From contig JAFKGR010000013.1 of NCBI GenBank assembly GCA_017307735.1, positions 1 through 64,000 on the forward strand: 64,000 bases of DNA, given 5' to 3'. A program made the translations under genes and the position numbers. The notes under the pieces are model-generated. The model was not told where the DNA came from and did not search any database. It saw nothing but the letters and a program-made list of their open reading frames with translations. The first letter of the stretch is position 1. Each line of letters begins with the position of its first letter. This document shows positions 33,106 to 40,774 of the stretch, one piece after another. The stretch is from Chitinophagaceae bacterium. Lineage in GTDB: Bacteria; Bacteroidota; Bacteroidia; Chitinophagales; Chitinophagaceae.

Positions 33106-34786
33106 ACCACATAGGGACATAGGGCACATAGGATAGGTAAAATTGATTTTTTGAAATCATCTCTACTCCAGAATAAAGCTATGTGACCACAGGTACTTTT
33201 CCATTTATTGAATTACCAAGAATAATTTTTCTGCATTATTCTCTATGTGATCTATGTGCCTATGTGGTTATCACCACAAGATGTTTTTTTACCACATAGG
33301 GACATAGGGCACATAGGATACAAGAAATTGATTTTTTTTTAAAATTTTATTTTTTTGTATTAAATCAAAGCAATCAACCTTTAACTCATTCCTATTGATT
33401 TATTATGGATATTTCCTTTTGATCATCTATGTGATCTACGTGCCTATGTGGTTATCACCACAGGATATTGGTTTTACCACATAGGGAAATAGGGCACATA
33501 GGATAGGTGAAATAATTTTTAATGTTCATATTAGTTTTCTCATAAGGCTTTATGTTAACCGGCATTCCTGCATTTATTGGTTTATCATGAATAATCTTGG
33601 TGTATCATTCTCTATGTGATCTATGTGCCTATGTGGTTACTCCTCAGGTAAGTTTCTGAAAAGTTCGTTGACCATCGTCTTTTGCCCTTCCTTAAATAAG
33701 TTGGTGCAATTGAAATTGATAAGAATTCCTTTAGGGGCTTCCAACAGGTTCATATAAGTCAATAACTGTGCTTCAAAAAGAGGGATCATTTCCTGTACAG
33801 ATTTTAATTCCATTACCAGACAATCCTCTACAAATAAATCACACCGTAATTCAGTTTCAATATCCAGGCCCTTATAGAGAACAGGGACAATCATTTCTGT
33901 CTGAAAACGGATATGTCTTTGCCTGAATTCTTCCATCAGACATTTGTGATAAACCTGTTCCAATAAACCTGGACCAATGTGTTTGTGAACTTCCATGGCA
34001 GCGCCGATAACTTCATAAGTCAGTTGGTTCAGGTATTTTTTTGTAAGCATATTAATTGGTTTTCACCACAAGATATAGGTTTTACCACATAGGAACATAG
34101 GGCACATAGGATAGGGGAAATAATTTTTAATGATCAAATTAGTTTTCTCATAAGGCTTTATGTTAGCCGGCTCTCCTGCATTTATTGGTTTATCAGGAAT
34201 AGTCTTGGTGTATCATTCTCTATGTGATCTATGTGCCTATGTGGTTATCACAACAAGATATTGGTTTTACCACATAGGAACATAGGGCACATAGGATAGG
34301 GGAAATGATTTTTAATGATCATATTAGTTTTCTCATTAGGCTTTATGTTAGCCGACTCTCCTGCATTTATTGGTTTATCAGGAATAATCCTGGTGTATCA
34401 TTCTCTATGTGATCTATGTGCCTATGTGGTTATCACAACAAGATGTTTTTTTTACCACATAGGAACATAGGGCACATAGGGTAAATGATTATTTTTTTTA
34501 AGGACTTCCTTATTAGCGCGGACACCTGAGATGATGCATGGCAATCTGATCCCTCCAGACCAATCAAGAATAATTTTTCCGCATTACTCTCTATGTGATC
34601 TATGTGCCTATGTGGTTATCACAACAAGATGTTTTTTTACCACATAGGGCACATAGGATAGGGGAGATTGATTTTTTGAAATCATCTCTATTCCCGAATA
34701 AAGCGATGTGACCACCGGTACTTTCCTATTTATTGAATTATCAAGAATAATTTTTCTGCATCATTCTCTATGTGCCTGTGTGGTTA
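33106..34786. repeat. Seven-unit tandem array, 185-bp period, each unit bounded by inverted arms
   Basis: Each unit is a left arm (three imperfect CACATAGG repeats, starting ACCACATAGG), a 104-105-bp spacer, a right arm (its inverse, ending CTATGTGGTTA) and a 20-21-bp linker. Left arms start at 33106, 33291, 33476, 34084, 34269, 34454 and 34639; right arms at 33241, 33425, 33610, 34218, 34403, 34589 and 34766. Six starts are exactly 185 apart; the exception (608) holds a GxxExxY gene in a 423-bp insertion in the linker. Spacers 1 and 7 are close to each other, as are 3, 4 and 5, while 2 and 6 differ much in sequence but not length. In unit 7 both arms have lost one octamer. Each unit could form a stem near 30 bp. 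Confidence 0.95.
33637..34050 (-). CDS. GxxExxY protein (PD-(D/E)XK nuclease-like) inside the repeat array
   Basis: This 137-residue protein has the defining G-x2-E-x2-Y ('GLLEQVYHKCL', near residue 28). It also has a PD-(D/E)XK-like core: Glu in the first helix, Asp in 'LRCDLFVED' and E-x-K in 'VMELKSV'. Family members are widespread in Bacteroidota and of unknown function; the nuclease-like fold is established for the signature, activity is not. The gene lies in the linker between right arm 3 and left arm 4 of the 185-bp array. Its TAA stop (33637-33639) is formed by the last bases of right arm 3. It is transcribed opposite to the acyltransferase. Confidence 0.9.
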   Translation of the reverse strand: MLTKKYLNQLTYEVIGAAMEVHKHIGPGLLEQVYHKCLMEEFRQRHIRFQTEMIVPVLYKGLDIETELRCDLFVEDCLVMELKSVQEMIPLFEAQLLTYMNLLEAPKGILINFNCTNLFKEGQKTMVNELFRNLPEE

Positions 34787-34849
34787 TCACTTTCTTCCAC
34801 TGCCAACAACATCGAAGCCAAATTCAATCTATATGCGGGAAGGAAAATA

Positions 34850-35056
34850 TTAGTGCATGACTTCAGTTACCTCTACTGACATGATCGGAAAAAATATCAC
34901 AAGAAAATCATTTATCAGAAACTCATCAATAGCCACAACCTGGTGTTGTTTCTTACTGAAATACTCCTTAATCTTCTTAATGAGCTTCCTGCCATACCTG
35001 TCGCTTCTGCCTGTGATTACCATAATATCTTTTGGGTAAATACACAATCTTTCCAT
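34850..35056 (-). CDS. Small HTH-like protein, possible excisionase-type regulator
   Basis: From Met at 35056 the frame gives 68 residues (MERLCIYPKDIMVITGRSDR...). The stretch 'DIMVITGRSDRYGRKLIKKI' followed by 'KKQHQVVAIDEFL' looks like a winged-helix or MerR/excisionase-type DNA-binding segment seen in short Bacteroidota proteins. An upstream GTG at 35080 would add eight residues. A TATTTTTG box at 35059-35066 and a pair of 22-bp-spaced direct repeats lie just upstream. Identity is by pattern only. Confidence 0.55.
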   Translation of the reverse strand: MERLCIYPKDIMVITGRSDRYGRKLIKKIKEYFSKKQHQVVAIDEFLINDFLVIFFPIMSVEVTEVMH

Positions 35057-35074
35057 TTCAAAAATAGGCTTTTC

Positions 35075-35112
35075 ATACACTATCCATACTTCATCTATAC
35101 ACCATCCATACT
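35075..35112. promoter_or_regulatory. Direct repeats upstream of the small HTH gene
   Basis: ATACACTATCCATACT (35075-35090) and ATACACCATCCATACT (35097-35112) differ by one base and are 22 bp apart, two helical turns. Their position just upstream of a putative DNA-binding protein suggests autoregulation. Confidence 0.45.
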
Positions 35113-35285
35113 CAGGATAGGGAGTATTGATAGCAAGGATAACGATCAGGCATGACTGTCAAAAGGGTGTTTTCCGGAAGAATACGGCAATAACGGAAAT
35201 ACCGGAAGTGCTTATTTGGAAAGGGTTTCAGGGCGTAATATCTTTATGTCGTAATTAATTTATAACCCATTAAATCCTATTAAAA

Positions 35286-35666
35286 ATGACACAACAAAAA
35301 GGTATTATCAAACTGGATGGTACTATCAGCGGTATCACCTTCTACAAAACCAGGGATGGTTATCCCGCCCGTGAAAAGGGTGGTGTAACTGCCGAAAAAA
35401 TTGTTAATGATCCGGCCTTTCAAAGAACCCGTGAGAATGGGGCTGAATTTGGAAGGGCTGGTAAGGCAGGAAAAGTTCTTCGTACTTCTATCCGGCCCTT
35501 GCTTCAGAATGCTTCTGACAGCAGGTTGATCGGGCGTTTGACACAACGCAAGGTAAAAGTTATCCAGGCGGATGCAACTAATCCGAGGGGTAAAAAAAGT
35601 GTGATTGACGGGGAAGCAAAACTGTTGCAAGGTTTTGAATTCAACATCAATGCAAAGCAGAAGTAG
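35286..35666 (+). CDS. Conserved Bacteroidota hypothetical protein, apparently shortened
   Basis: This 126-residue protein begins MTQQKGIIKLDGTISGITFY and contains 'DPAFQRTRENGAEFGRAGKA'. Both are hallmarks of an abundant Bacteroidota family of unknown function. As I recall, homologues continue for roughly another 100 residues after 'GFEFNINAK', whereas this one stops at K-Q-K. It may therefore be truncated or belong to a short subfamily. No catalytic motif is visible. The gene is isolated in the accessory region. Confidence 0.75.
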   Translation: MTQQKGIIKLDGTISGITFYKTRDGYPAREKGGVTAEKIVNDPAFQRTRENGAEFGRAGKAGKVLRTSIRPLLQNASDSRLIGRLTQRKVKVIQADATNPRGKKSVIDGEAKLLQGFEFNINAKQK

Positions 35667-36045
35667 AATTATTAAGGCAGACGAGGAAAGAGCAAAGGGG
35701 AAATTCTCAAATGCTTTTTTCCGGGAGCCAAAGTACTTACCGAAGAAATGGCGCAGAAATGAGAAAAAAAATTCCGGAGGAGAGAAAAAATTGACAGAAA
35801 TTCCTGCTCAGTAAATCCCAGGAATCTTTCCTGTAAAAAATTTATCAAAGATTTTCCTGTTCAATGTATTCCGGAAAAAGTTTAACCCTGATGGTATCCC
35901 CGACAGTCTGAATATCCCAAAGGGAATTAGCTGGTTTTCAAACTCAATATACCTTATTCTGTTTCTCATTATCGTTATAATTAACAAGAATAAGAAACAT
36001 AATGAAATTGGTTTTAGATGTTTTCTTTATTTATTCCTTCAATTA
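35667..36045. other. Intergenic region, no supported gene
   Basis: Two overlapping open frames run through this 379-bp stretch, one from about 35605 and one without a start codon after about 35830 that reads 'NIPKGISWFSNSIYL'. Neither has a recognisable family or promoter. A short hairpin (CAGGAA/TTCCTG at 35819-35833) is too weak to call. Confidence 0.4.
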
Positions 36046-37362
36046 TTAAATCCCGGCTTTATCAATCTCTTTCATCAGCCTATCGGTCTCCTTCAAAGCC
36101 ACAATAATTTTCTGATAATGTAAAATGTCTTCAAAATCTAACGTTCTTCCTTTTCGGTCTTTGAGCCATTTTTGGGCAGGTTGATAACCACCTATATAAA
36201 ATTCCCAGGCTACTAAAGGAACATTGTCGAAATATTGTTTGTCGTTGATGTAAACTTTGCCAAATGCATCTTCGTAAAACATATCTATATGAATTACTGT
36301 ATCTCCTTCAACTATTTCTGTAGTCAGTTCAAATTTTATTTTTTCTACCACATTATTTCCATCTATTGGATATTGCGTAATGTAGTTTTCTACAACCGGG
36401 CTTTCCAATAAATGTATTTCACGGATTAGTTTGCCTAATGCAACCAATTTCCAAAATGTTTCTTTATTTTTTGGATAGGGCACTCTCGGAAAATCTATTT
36501 TCAGAAACTCCTTGTATTTCTCTCTGTAAGTGGGTGAATGTAATACTGCATAGATGTAATCTAAAATGGCTATGGGCGAAAAGACCTCACCCTCCGGCCC
36601 CTCCAAATTAGAAGGAACTTCTGCAACAAATTGTAAATCCAGACTTTCTTCAATTTGCTTTATGATTTCCATATTAAGGTTGGGCGTACGTTCTTCTTTG
36701 CCGAAAGCTTCGGAATAGAGGTAAAGTGGGAATACATATCCTGTTTCTTTCGTTTGCGATGAGACAGAACACATATCTGAAATGATTTTTGTAATAAAAA
36801 CGTGCTGAAAATCAAAAGTGCTTTGTTGCCTGCAAGTAATTAAACCTAAATTTTCTTTTTCAAGGAAATGTTTCATTACTTCAAGTCTTGGATAACCTTG
36901 TACTCCTTTCGTCTTTCCTGTGTAATTCATAAAGCGAAGATCAAACGGCCGATAACAGATTTTGTTTGCAATAACTTTATTTGTTTGCAAATCTTTTCTT
37001 GCTCCATCTATTGTCCAATCCCGCACATCCTTAAATCCATATTTAGAAATTAGTTGTTCGTTGGTCAGCGTAAGAAAATCGTTTTTTATTTCATCACATT
37101 CTTCTTGTGTAAATTTTATAGAGGCATCATCTCTTTGTGTTTTTATGCCGCTTGCATTTACTGAAAACAACTCATCCACCTTAAATCCTTTTTCATATTC
37201 CTTTTGTCCTTCAAAGTTTTTGTTGACGAAGAAGAAGTTCGGGTCTTTGGGCTTGAGTTCCGTCCATCGTATAGAGCTAATCGAATTTTCATTGAGAAAA
37301 TCGTATTTATCTTCACGTTTCCCGAAAAGGTCAAAATGAAATATTTGAGCTTGTTTTTTCAT
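36046..37362 (-). CDS. Type IIG/ISP-like restriction-modification enzyme, C-terminal part (split gene)
   Basis: This 438-residue frame is the downstream portion of a combined restriction-modification enzyme. It starts at 'QIFHFDLFGKREDKYDFLNE', which in homologues directly follows the methyltransferase domain, and contains the target-recognition and C-terminal specificity region ('CYRPFDLRFMNYTGKTKGVQ', 'AILDYIYAVLHSPTYREKY', 'DFPRVPYPKNKETF'). It lacks its own catalytic motifs. An insertion with a kilA-N fragment separates it from the N-terminal half. The two frames would rejoin exactly if one copy of the flanking 7-bp repeat and the insert were removed. Activity as separate polypeptides is possible but unproven. 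Confidence 0.85.
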   Translation of the reverse strand: MKKQAQIFHFDLFGKREDKYDFLNENSISSIRWTELKPKDPNFFFVNKNFEGQKEYEKGFKVDELFSVNASGIKTQRDDASIKFTQEECDEIKNDFLTLTNEQLISKYGFKDVRDWTIDGARKDLQTNKVIANKICYRPFDLRFMNYTGKTKGVQGYPRLEVMKHFLEKENLGLITCRQQSTFDFQHVFITKIISDMCSVSSQTKETGYVFPLYLYSEAFGKEERTPNLNMEIIKQIEESLDLQFVAEVPSNLEGPEGEVFSPIAILDYIYAVLHSPTYREKYKEFLKIDFPRVPYPKNKETFWKLVALGKLIREIHLLESPVVENYITQYPIDGNNVVEKIKFELTTEIVEGDTVIHIDMFYEDAFGKVYINDKQYFDNVPLVAWEFYIGGYQPAQKWLKDRKGRTLDFEDILHYQKIIVALKETDRLMKEIDKAGI

Positions 37363-37653
37363 CTCAATAATTTTCTTTGTTCCACTTCATTCAAAAATGC
37401 GGTTTAGCAGATTCATTTTTAAACCCCTCATAAATGTGGGGTTTAAAATCAGGGTTGTTCAACATTTCCCATAAACCGATAAATTCAATTGTATTATAAG
37501 TTCTTAACCATAAACTGATGATTTGTGAAGGGTTTTCTTTATCCCGGGTTTTAGCAATATCAGTAAGAGAAATATAATCTTCCTCCTCTTTTTTAAATAT
37601 GGTTATCTCTGTTTCTTTTACATTGATTTTTGCCATAACTGTTTTATTTTTTC
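37354..37653 (-). mobile_element. 286-bp insertion with 7-bp flanking direct repeats splitting the RM gene
   Basis: TTTTTTC (plus strand) occurs at 37354-37360 and 37647-37653, flanking 37361-37646. Removing the insert and one repeat joins codons ...AAG AAG AAA AAA directly to CAA GCT CAA, giving an uninterrupted frame (K-K-K-K-Q-A-Q-I-F). This is what an insertion with target duplication leaves, though the A-rich repeat is of low complexity. No terminal inverted repeats are obvious. The insert carries only a truncated kilA-N ORF. Confidence 0.6.
37391..37636 (-). CDS. Truncated KilA-N domain protein
   Basis: This 81-residue ORF starts MAKINVKETEITIFKKEEED and continues 'YISLTDIAKTRDKENP' and 'TIEFIGLWEMLNNPDFKP', a clear KilA-N N-terminus. 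It stops after 'GFKNESAKPHF', where full-length relatives of about 270 residues go on with the second half of the domain. It is therefore probably nonfunctional or a dominant fragment. It is in the same orientation as the split RM gene, starts seven bases after the stop of the first half, and ends 28 bases before the ATG of the second. Confidence 0.8.
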   Translation of the reverse strand: MAKINVKETEITIFKKEEEDYISLTDIAKTRDKENPSQIISLWLRTYNTIEFIGLWEMLNNPDFKPHIYEGFKNESAKPHF

Positions 37654-39539
37654 TTCTTCACAAAAATATTGATGCTCACGCCTTGCATAATGTCAAACAC
37701 ATTTTGATCGGCACTGCCATCAGGTGCAGTTTCTTTCTTCTTGCTGTTTCCGTGTAGGTCGAGAATATAAATCTTGTCAAAAGTGGCTATCAATTCCTCT
37801 CGCATTTTTCGGTGTATCAACCCGTCAATAAAACTATTGTTAGATATATATGCCAAAATCCCGCTACCGTTTTTTTCTATAAAATATTGCCCGAAACGAA
37901 TGAATTTGATGTAATCATCAGATAGCGGTTGAATGTTTCGTTCATTTAAATCTTTTTTATAATCGGCTGTTAAACTTTCTATCCATTCGCCTTTGTTAGA
38001 GCTGCTTACACTGTATGGCGGATTTCCCATTACCACCATCACAGGTGTGTCTCTTTTGATGTGGTTGGCTTCATTGGCTTCTGTGCTCAGCCAGTTGGCA
38101 AACAGCGTTCCTGTGTCTTGATGATATTCTTCTAAACTGTTAGTAAGGTAAACTCTAAATCTTTGATTTGAGTTTGGTCTAAATCCTGTTTCGGACAATA
38201 CCAAATCCAATTTCAAGTGTGCCATTGCATAACTTGCCATCAGCAATTCGAAACCGTTTAAGCGGGGCAATAAATGAGTTTCAACATAATTGCTCCAAAT
38301 ACCTTGTTGTCCTTCAAAATTTTGGTGTATGCGTTTTACCACTTCTGCTAAAAAGGTTCCGGTTCCTGTTGCCGGGTCAAGTATTTGCACTTTATGAACT
38401 TCCTGTTCCACTTTTTTGCCTTGTACATCAACTTTAATTTTGGTTTTGCTGGTATCGGCCAATCCTTGAGGCAGATTAAATTCTGTTTTTAAAATGTCGT
38501 CAACTGCACGAACAATAAAATTTACGACCGGCGCTGGCGTGTACCAGACACCCCGGGCTTTTCTCAATTTCGGGTCATACTCACTCAGGAAGGTTTCGTA
38601 AAAATGGATAATAGGGTCTTCTGTTTTGGTGGCCTTCCCGTAGTCTTTCAAAATATCTTCTACGTTACAAGCCAGGAAGATTTCCGAAAGATTTTCAACT
38701 ACCCATTTAATTCGATCATCAATGTCGGGCCCTGCAATGTATCCAAAGAGTTTTCTTAAAAACGGATTGGATTTTGGGATGAGTTCAGCAGCTTCCTGCC
38801 GGTTAAAGTTACTTAAAGTAGGGTCGTGCAAACGAGCGGCGAACATTCCGTAAGCAATGGTTTGAGCGTAAACGTCTGCAAAGCCTTGTGGTGTGATGTC
38901 GTGAATCAAAATTTCACTGAACGCCAGCATCTGTTCTTTCAGCGTACTGTTTTCCTGATTCTCTTCATCACTTGTCAAAGACTTTTCTATAATATCAGAA
39001 AGAAGGCGGGCTTTACCTGCCATCATTTCTGCTAATTTTTTGGGGCTTTTAATCGTTTGTCCGATATGAACACAAAAGTCTCTGATTAAATTCTCAAAAC
39101 TTCCAAAGTTCCCGGGTAAGGGTTTGATTCCTTTATCCGTTATTTCTGCTATTGAAATTTTGGTAATGAATTCGCCTTCCCGGTAAAGATGAAAGTTGAT
39201 ATAATCTGTAAAAATCAAATTATTCAGAGAAGCCTTGTAGCGGTCAAACTGTTCTTTGTTTCCTGTTTTCTTTACCCCGTCAAGGTCTTTATCTCCAATG
39301 TCCTTAGCTTCAATAAATCCAACAGGTATATCTTTTTTAGTTAAAATGTAATCAGGCGCTCCACACCTTTGTCTTTTCGGTTCGTTGGTCGCTCTGATTT
39401 CAGGCACTAAACTTTCCAAAAGCTGCTGTAAATCTCCACGAAAAGTATGTTCGGTTGCATTTCCGAGTTTGTACCTTTTGTCTATGCTATCAATATATTG
39501 TTCTAATGTCATTTCTTCTTTTTGTTTTCTGTCAGACAT
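37644..39539 (-). CDS. Type IIG/ISP-like restriction-modification enzyme, nuclease and methyltransferase part (split gene)
   Basis: From ATG 39539 the frame gives 631 residues. An N-terminal nuclease has Asp and E-x-K of a PD-(D/E)XK site ('APDYILTKKDIPVGFIEAKD', Asp65, Glu79 and Lys81 counting from the upstream TTG). A helical linker follows, then an adenine N6-methyltransferase with motif I 'LDPATGTGTFL' and motif IV N-P-P-Y. The frame stops after 'GVSINIFVKKKK' at the insertion. Homologous enzymes continue for about 435 more residues, found intact downstream. The split probably removes target recognition from this half. Base composition is more AT-rich than core genes nearby, in line with horizontal acquisition. 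Confidence 0.88.
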   Translation of the reverse strand: MSDRKQKEEMTLEQYIDSIDKRYKLGNATEHTFRGDLQQLLESLVPEIRATNEPKRQRCGAPDYILTKKDIPVGFIEAKDIGDKDLDGVKKTGNKEQFDRYKASLNNLIFTDYINFHLYREGEFITKISIAEITDKGIKPLPGNFGSFENLIRDFCVHIGQTIKSPKKLAEMMAGKARLLSDIIEKSLTSDEENQENSTLKEQMLAFSEILIHDITPQGFADVYAQTIAYGMFAARLHDPTLSNFNRQEAAELIPKSNPFLRKLFGYIAGPDIDDRIKWVVENLSEIFLACNVEDILKDYGKATKTEDPIIHFYETFLSEYDPKLRKARGVWYTPAPVVNFIVRAVDDILKTEFNLPQGLADTSKTKIKVDVQGKKVEQEVHKVQILDPATGTGTFLAEVVKRIHQNFEGQQGIWSNYVETHLLPRLNGFELLMASYAMAHLKLDLVLSETGFRPNSNQRFRVYLTNSLEEYHQDTGTLFANWLSTEANEANHIKRDTPVMVVMGNPPYSVSSSNKGEWIESLTADYKKDLNERNIQPLSDDYIKFIRFGQYFIEKNGSGILAYISNNSFIDGLIHRKMREELIATFDKIYILDLHGNSKKKETAPDGSADQNVFDIMQGVSINIFVKKKK

Positions 39540-39710
39540 CTTCAAGAAACAGCTCTTTTGTTTTTTTCATCGTTGACTTTTGTATCAGCAAAAAAATAAA
39601 GGTACTGTTTGTGCGGCCGGTCCTGCATTGATCGATAACGAAAGAGGCCCGGCGATGGACTGGTATTCAATATCTGTCCGCATGAACGTCAACTGATTGG
39701 AAAACTATAG

Positions 39711-39896
39711 CCGAAGATAAATACAAAAGGCCGATATTTATTCGACTGCCGGAATCCCACACGTGCGGGACTGATAGCGGAATACAGCCGGTTTTATTTC
39801 TTCGGTCAGCCTGTTGCCAAACTTATTGTTTGTGACAGCGCAGTTAGAACAGTTACCCGCAAAAAGTTCTGTTCTTCATCTTCAGTAACGAGTTAA
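39711..39896 (+). pseudogene. Decayed Y1/REP-associated tyrosine transposase C-terminus
   Basis: An open stretch without a start codon reads 'RYLFDCRNPTRAGLIAEYSR', then 'FYFFGQPVAKLIVCD'. The N-P-x-R-A-G-L pattern preceded by Y-L-x3-R is characteristic of the C-terminal part of REP-associated (RAYT/IS200-like) transposases. The upstream catalytic HUH and Tyr segments are not found, and a stop lies at 39708-39710. It is probably a relic, and the surrounding 39600-39890 DNA is richer in GC than the neighbouring RM gene. Confidence 0.45.
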
Positions 39897-40387
39897 TAAT
39901 AGTCTTTTCTGCCGAAGCTGAATGAGTGAGCAATTCTGAATGCAAACACGTTGGTTGCTGTATTTCCAAAACTGCGTTCATAACGAAGTCCAAAATTAAA
40001 TGGAATATTTCCGAGGTCAATAAGATATCCAACACCTATTCCTGCTGAAGGTCCTGCATAATCACCAAAGTCTGCAACACTGAAGGTATAACCGGCGTTG
40101 GGTTCAATATAAAGCCCGGTCCCGGTTTGATTTAATGTGTAACGATAGCCAGCTAAAACCGGGAGTAGTGTCAGTTTATCTGCATCCTTATCCTTAAAAT
40201 ATTGAAGTCCTCCTTCAAGAGTTACATAATTTGCCTCTGAAACAGGTATGCTGAAATTCAGGAATGCTCCGAATCCTAAGGACTTAAAGTCTTTTGCGGA
40301 AACATGTGCAACTTCAATTTGTGCATTACATAAATTGAAAGAAAAGAATAAAAAGTACAAAACGAAAAATTGTTTTTTCAAAAGCAT
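39893..40387 (-). CDS. Outer-membrane beta-barrel protein
   Basis: Starting at the ATG at 40387 the protein has 164 residues, with signal peptide MLLKKQFFVLYFLFFSFNLC and cleavage near N-A-Q. Amphipathic strands alternate ('GFGAFLNFSIPV', 'YVTLEGGLQYF', 'GLYIEPNAGYTFSV', 'FNFGLRYERSF', 'VFAFRIAHSFSF'), giving about eight strands. It fits the small OMP beta-barrel families of Bacteroidota. A further 20 residues upstream are open but would spoil the signal peptide. No partner gene is evident. Confidence 0.8.
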   Translation of the reverse strand: MLLKKQFFVLYFLFFSFNLCNAQIEVAHVSAKDFKSLGFGAFLNFSIPVSEANYVTLEGGLQYFKDKDADKLTLLPVLAGYRYTLNQTGTGLYIEPNAGYTFSVADFGDYAGPSAGIGVGYLIDLGNIPFNFGLRYERSFGNTATNVFAFRIAHSFSFGRKDYY

Positions 40388-40774
40388 AGTTTGGTTTTTA
40401 AATTTATAATAATGAAAAATCTTCAGAGTAAGTTTATTTTTAAGCAAATAGTTGAATGGTGTCGTTTTGGGTTGCTATCAACATGCTAATTTATGCTATC
40501 AACTGTATTCACAAAACAAAAATGAGATATAATTTTTCAACTATTTTGTGTCCTGCATTTTTCATTGCCGATAAGACAAGTCATGTTAAATGTTTATCTA
40601 ATATCCTTATAAAATTGGCTCCCATGATCTGCCTGAAAAATACCCTTTCTACGTGGGTTTTCATTATGGTTTATCCGTTTTGAAGCTACATTGTTTATGC
40701 TATTCAGGAACTAAATATTACAGATAACCTTAATTACAATCTTAGAATCTTTCTTTCTTCTTTTTGCCAATGAC
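40388..40774. other. Intergenic region without recognised feature
   Basis: AT-rich stretch between the beta-barrel and mnmE genes. A 75-codon rightward frame at 40456-40683 has no promoter, no family and unusual composition, so it is not called. TAAATTTA near 40405 (minus strand) misses the promoter consensus by one base. Confidence 0.45.

Noticed and set aside
33106..34786. CRISPR array
   Set aside because: Arms alternate in inverted orientation, spacers of 104-105 bp are related to each other, and no cas gene is present.
35830..36100. Startless open frame reading NIPKGISWFSNSIYL
   Set aside because: It has no start codon or promoter, continues into antisense of the RM gene, and no homologue is recognised.
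40456..40683. 75-codon plus-strand ORF
   Set aside because: No promoter, no motif and composition typical of AT-rich intergenic DNA.
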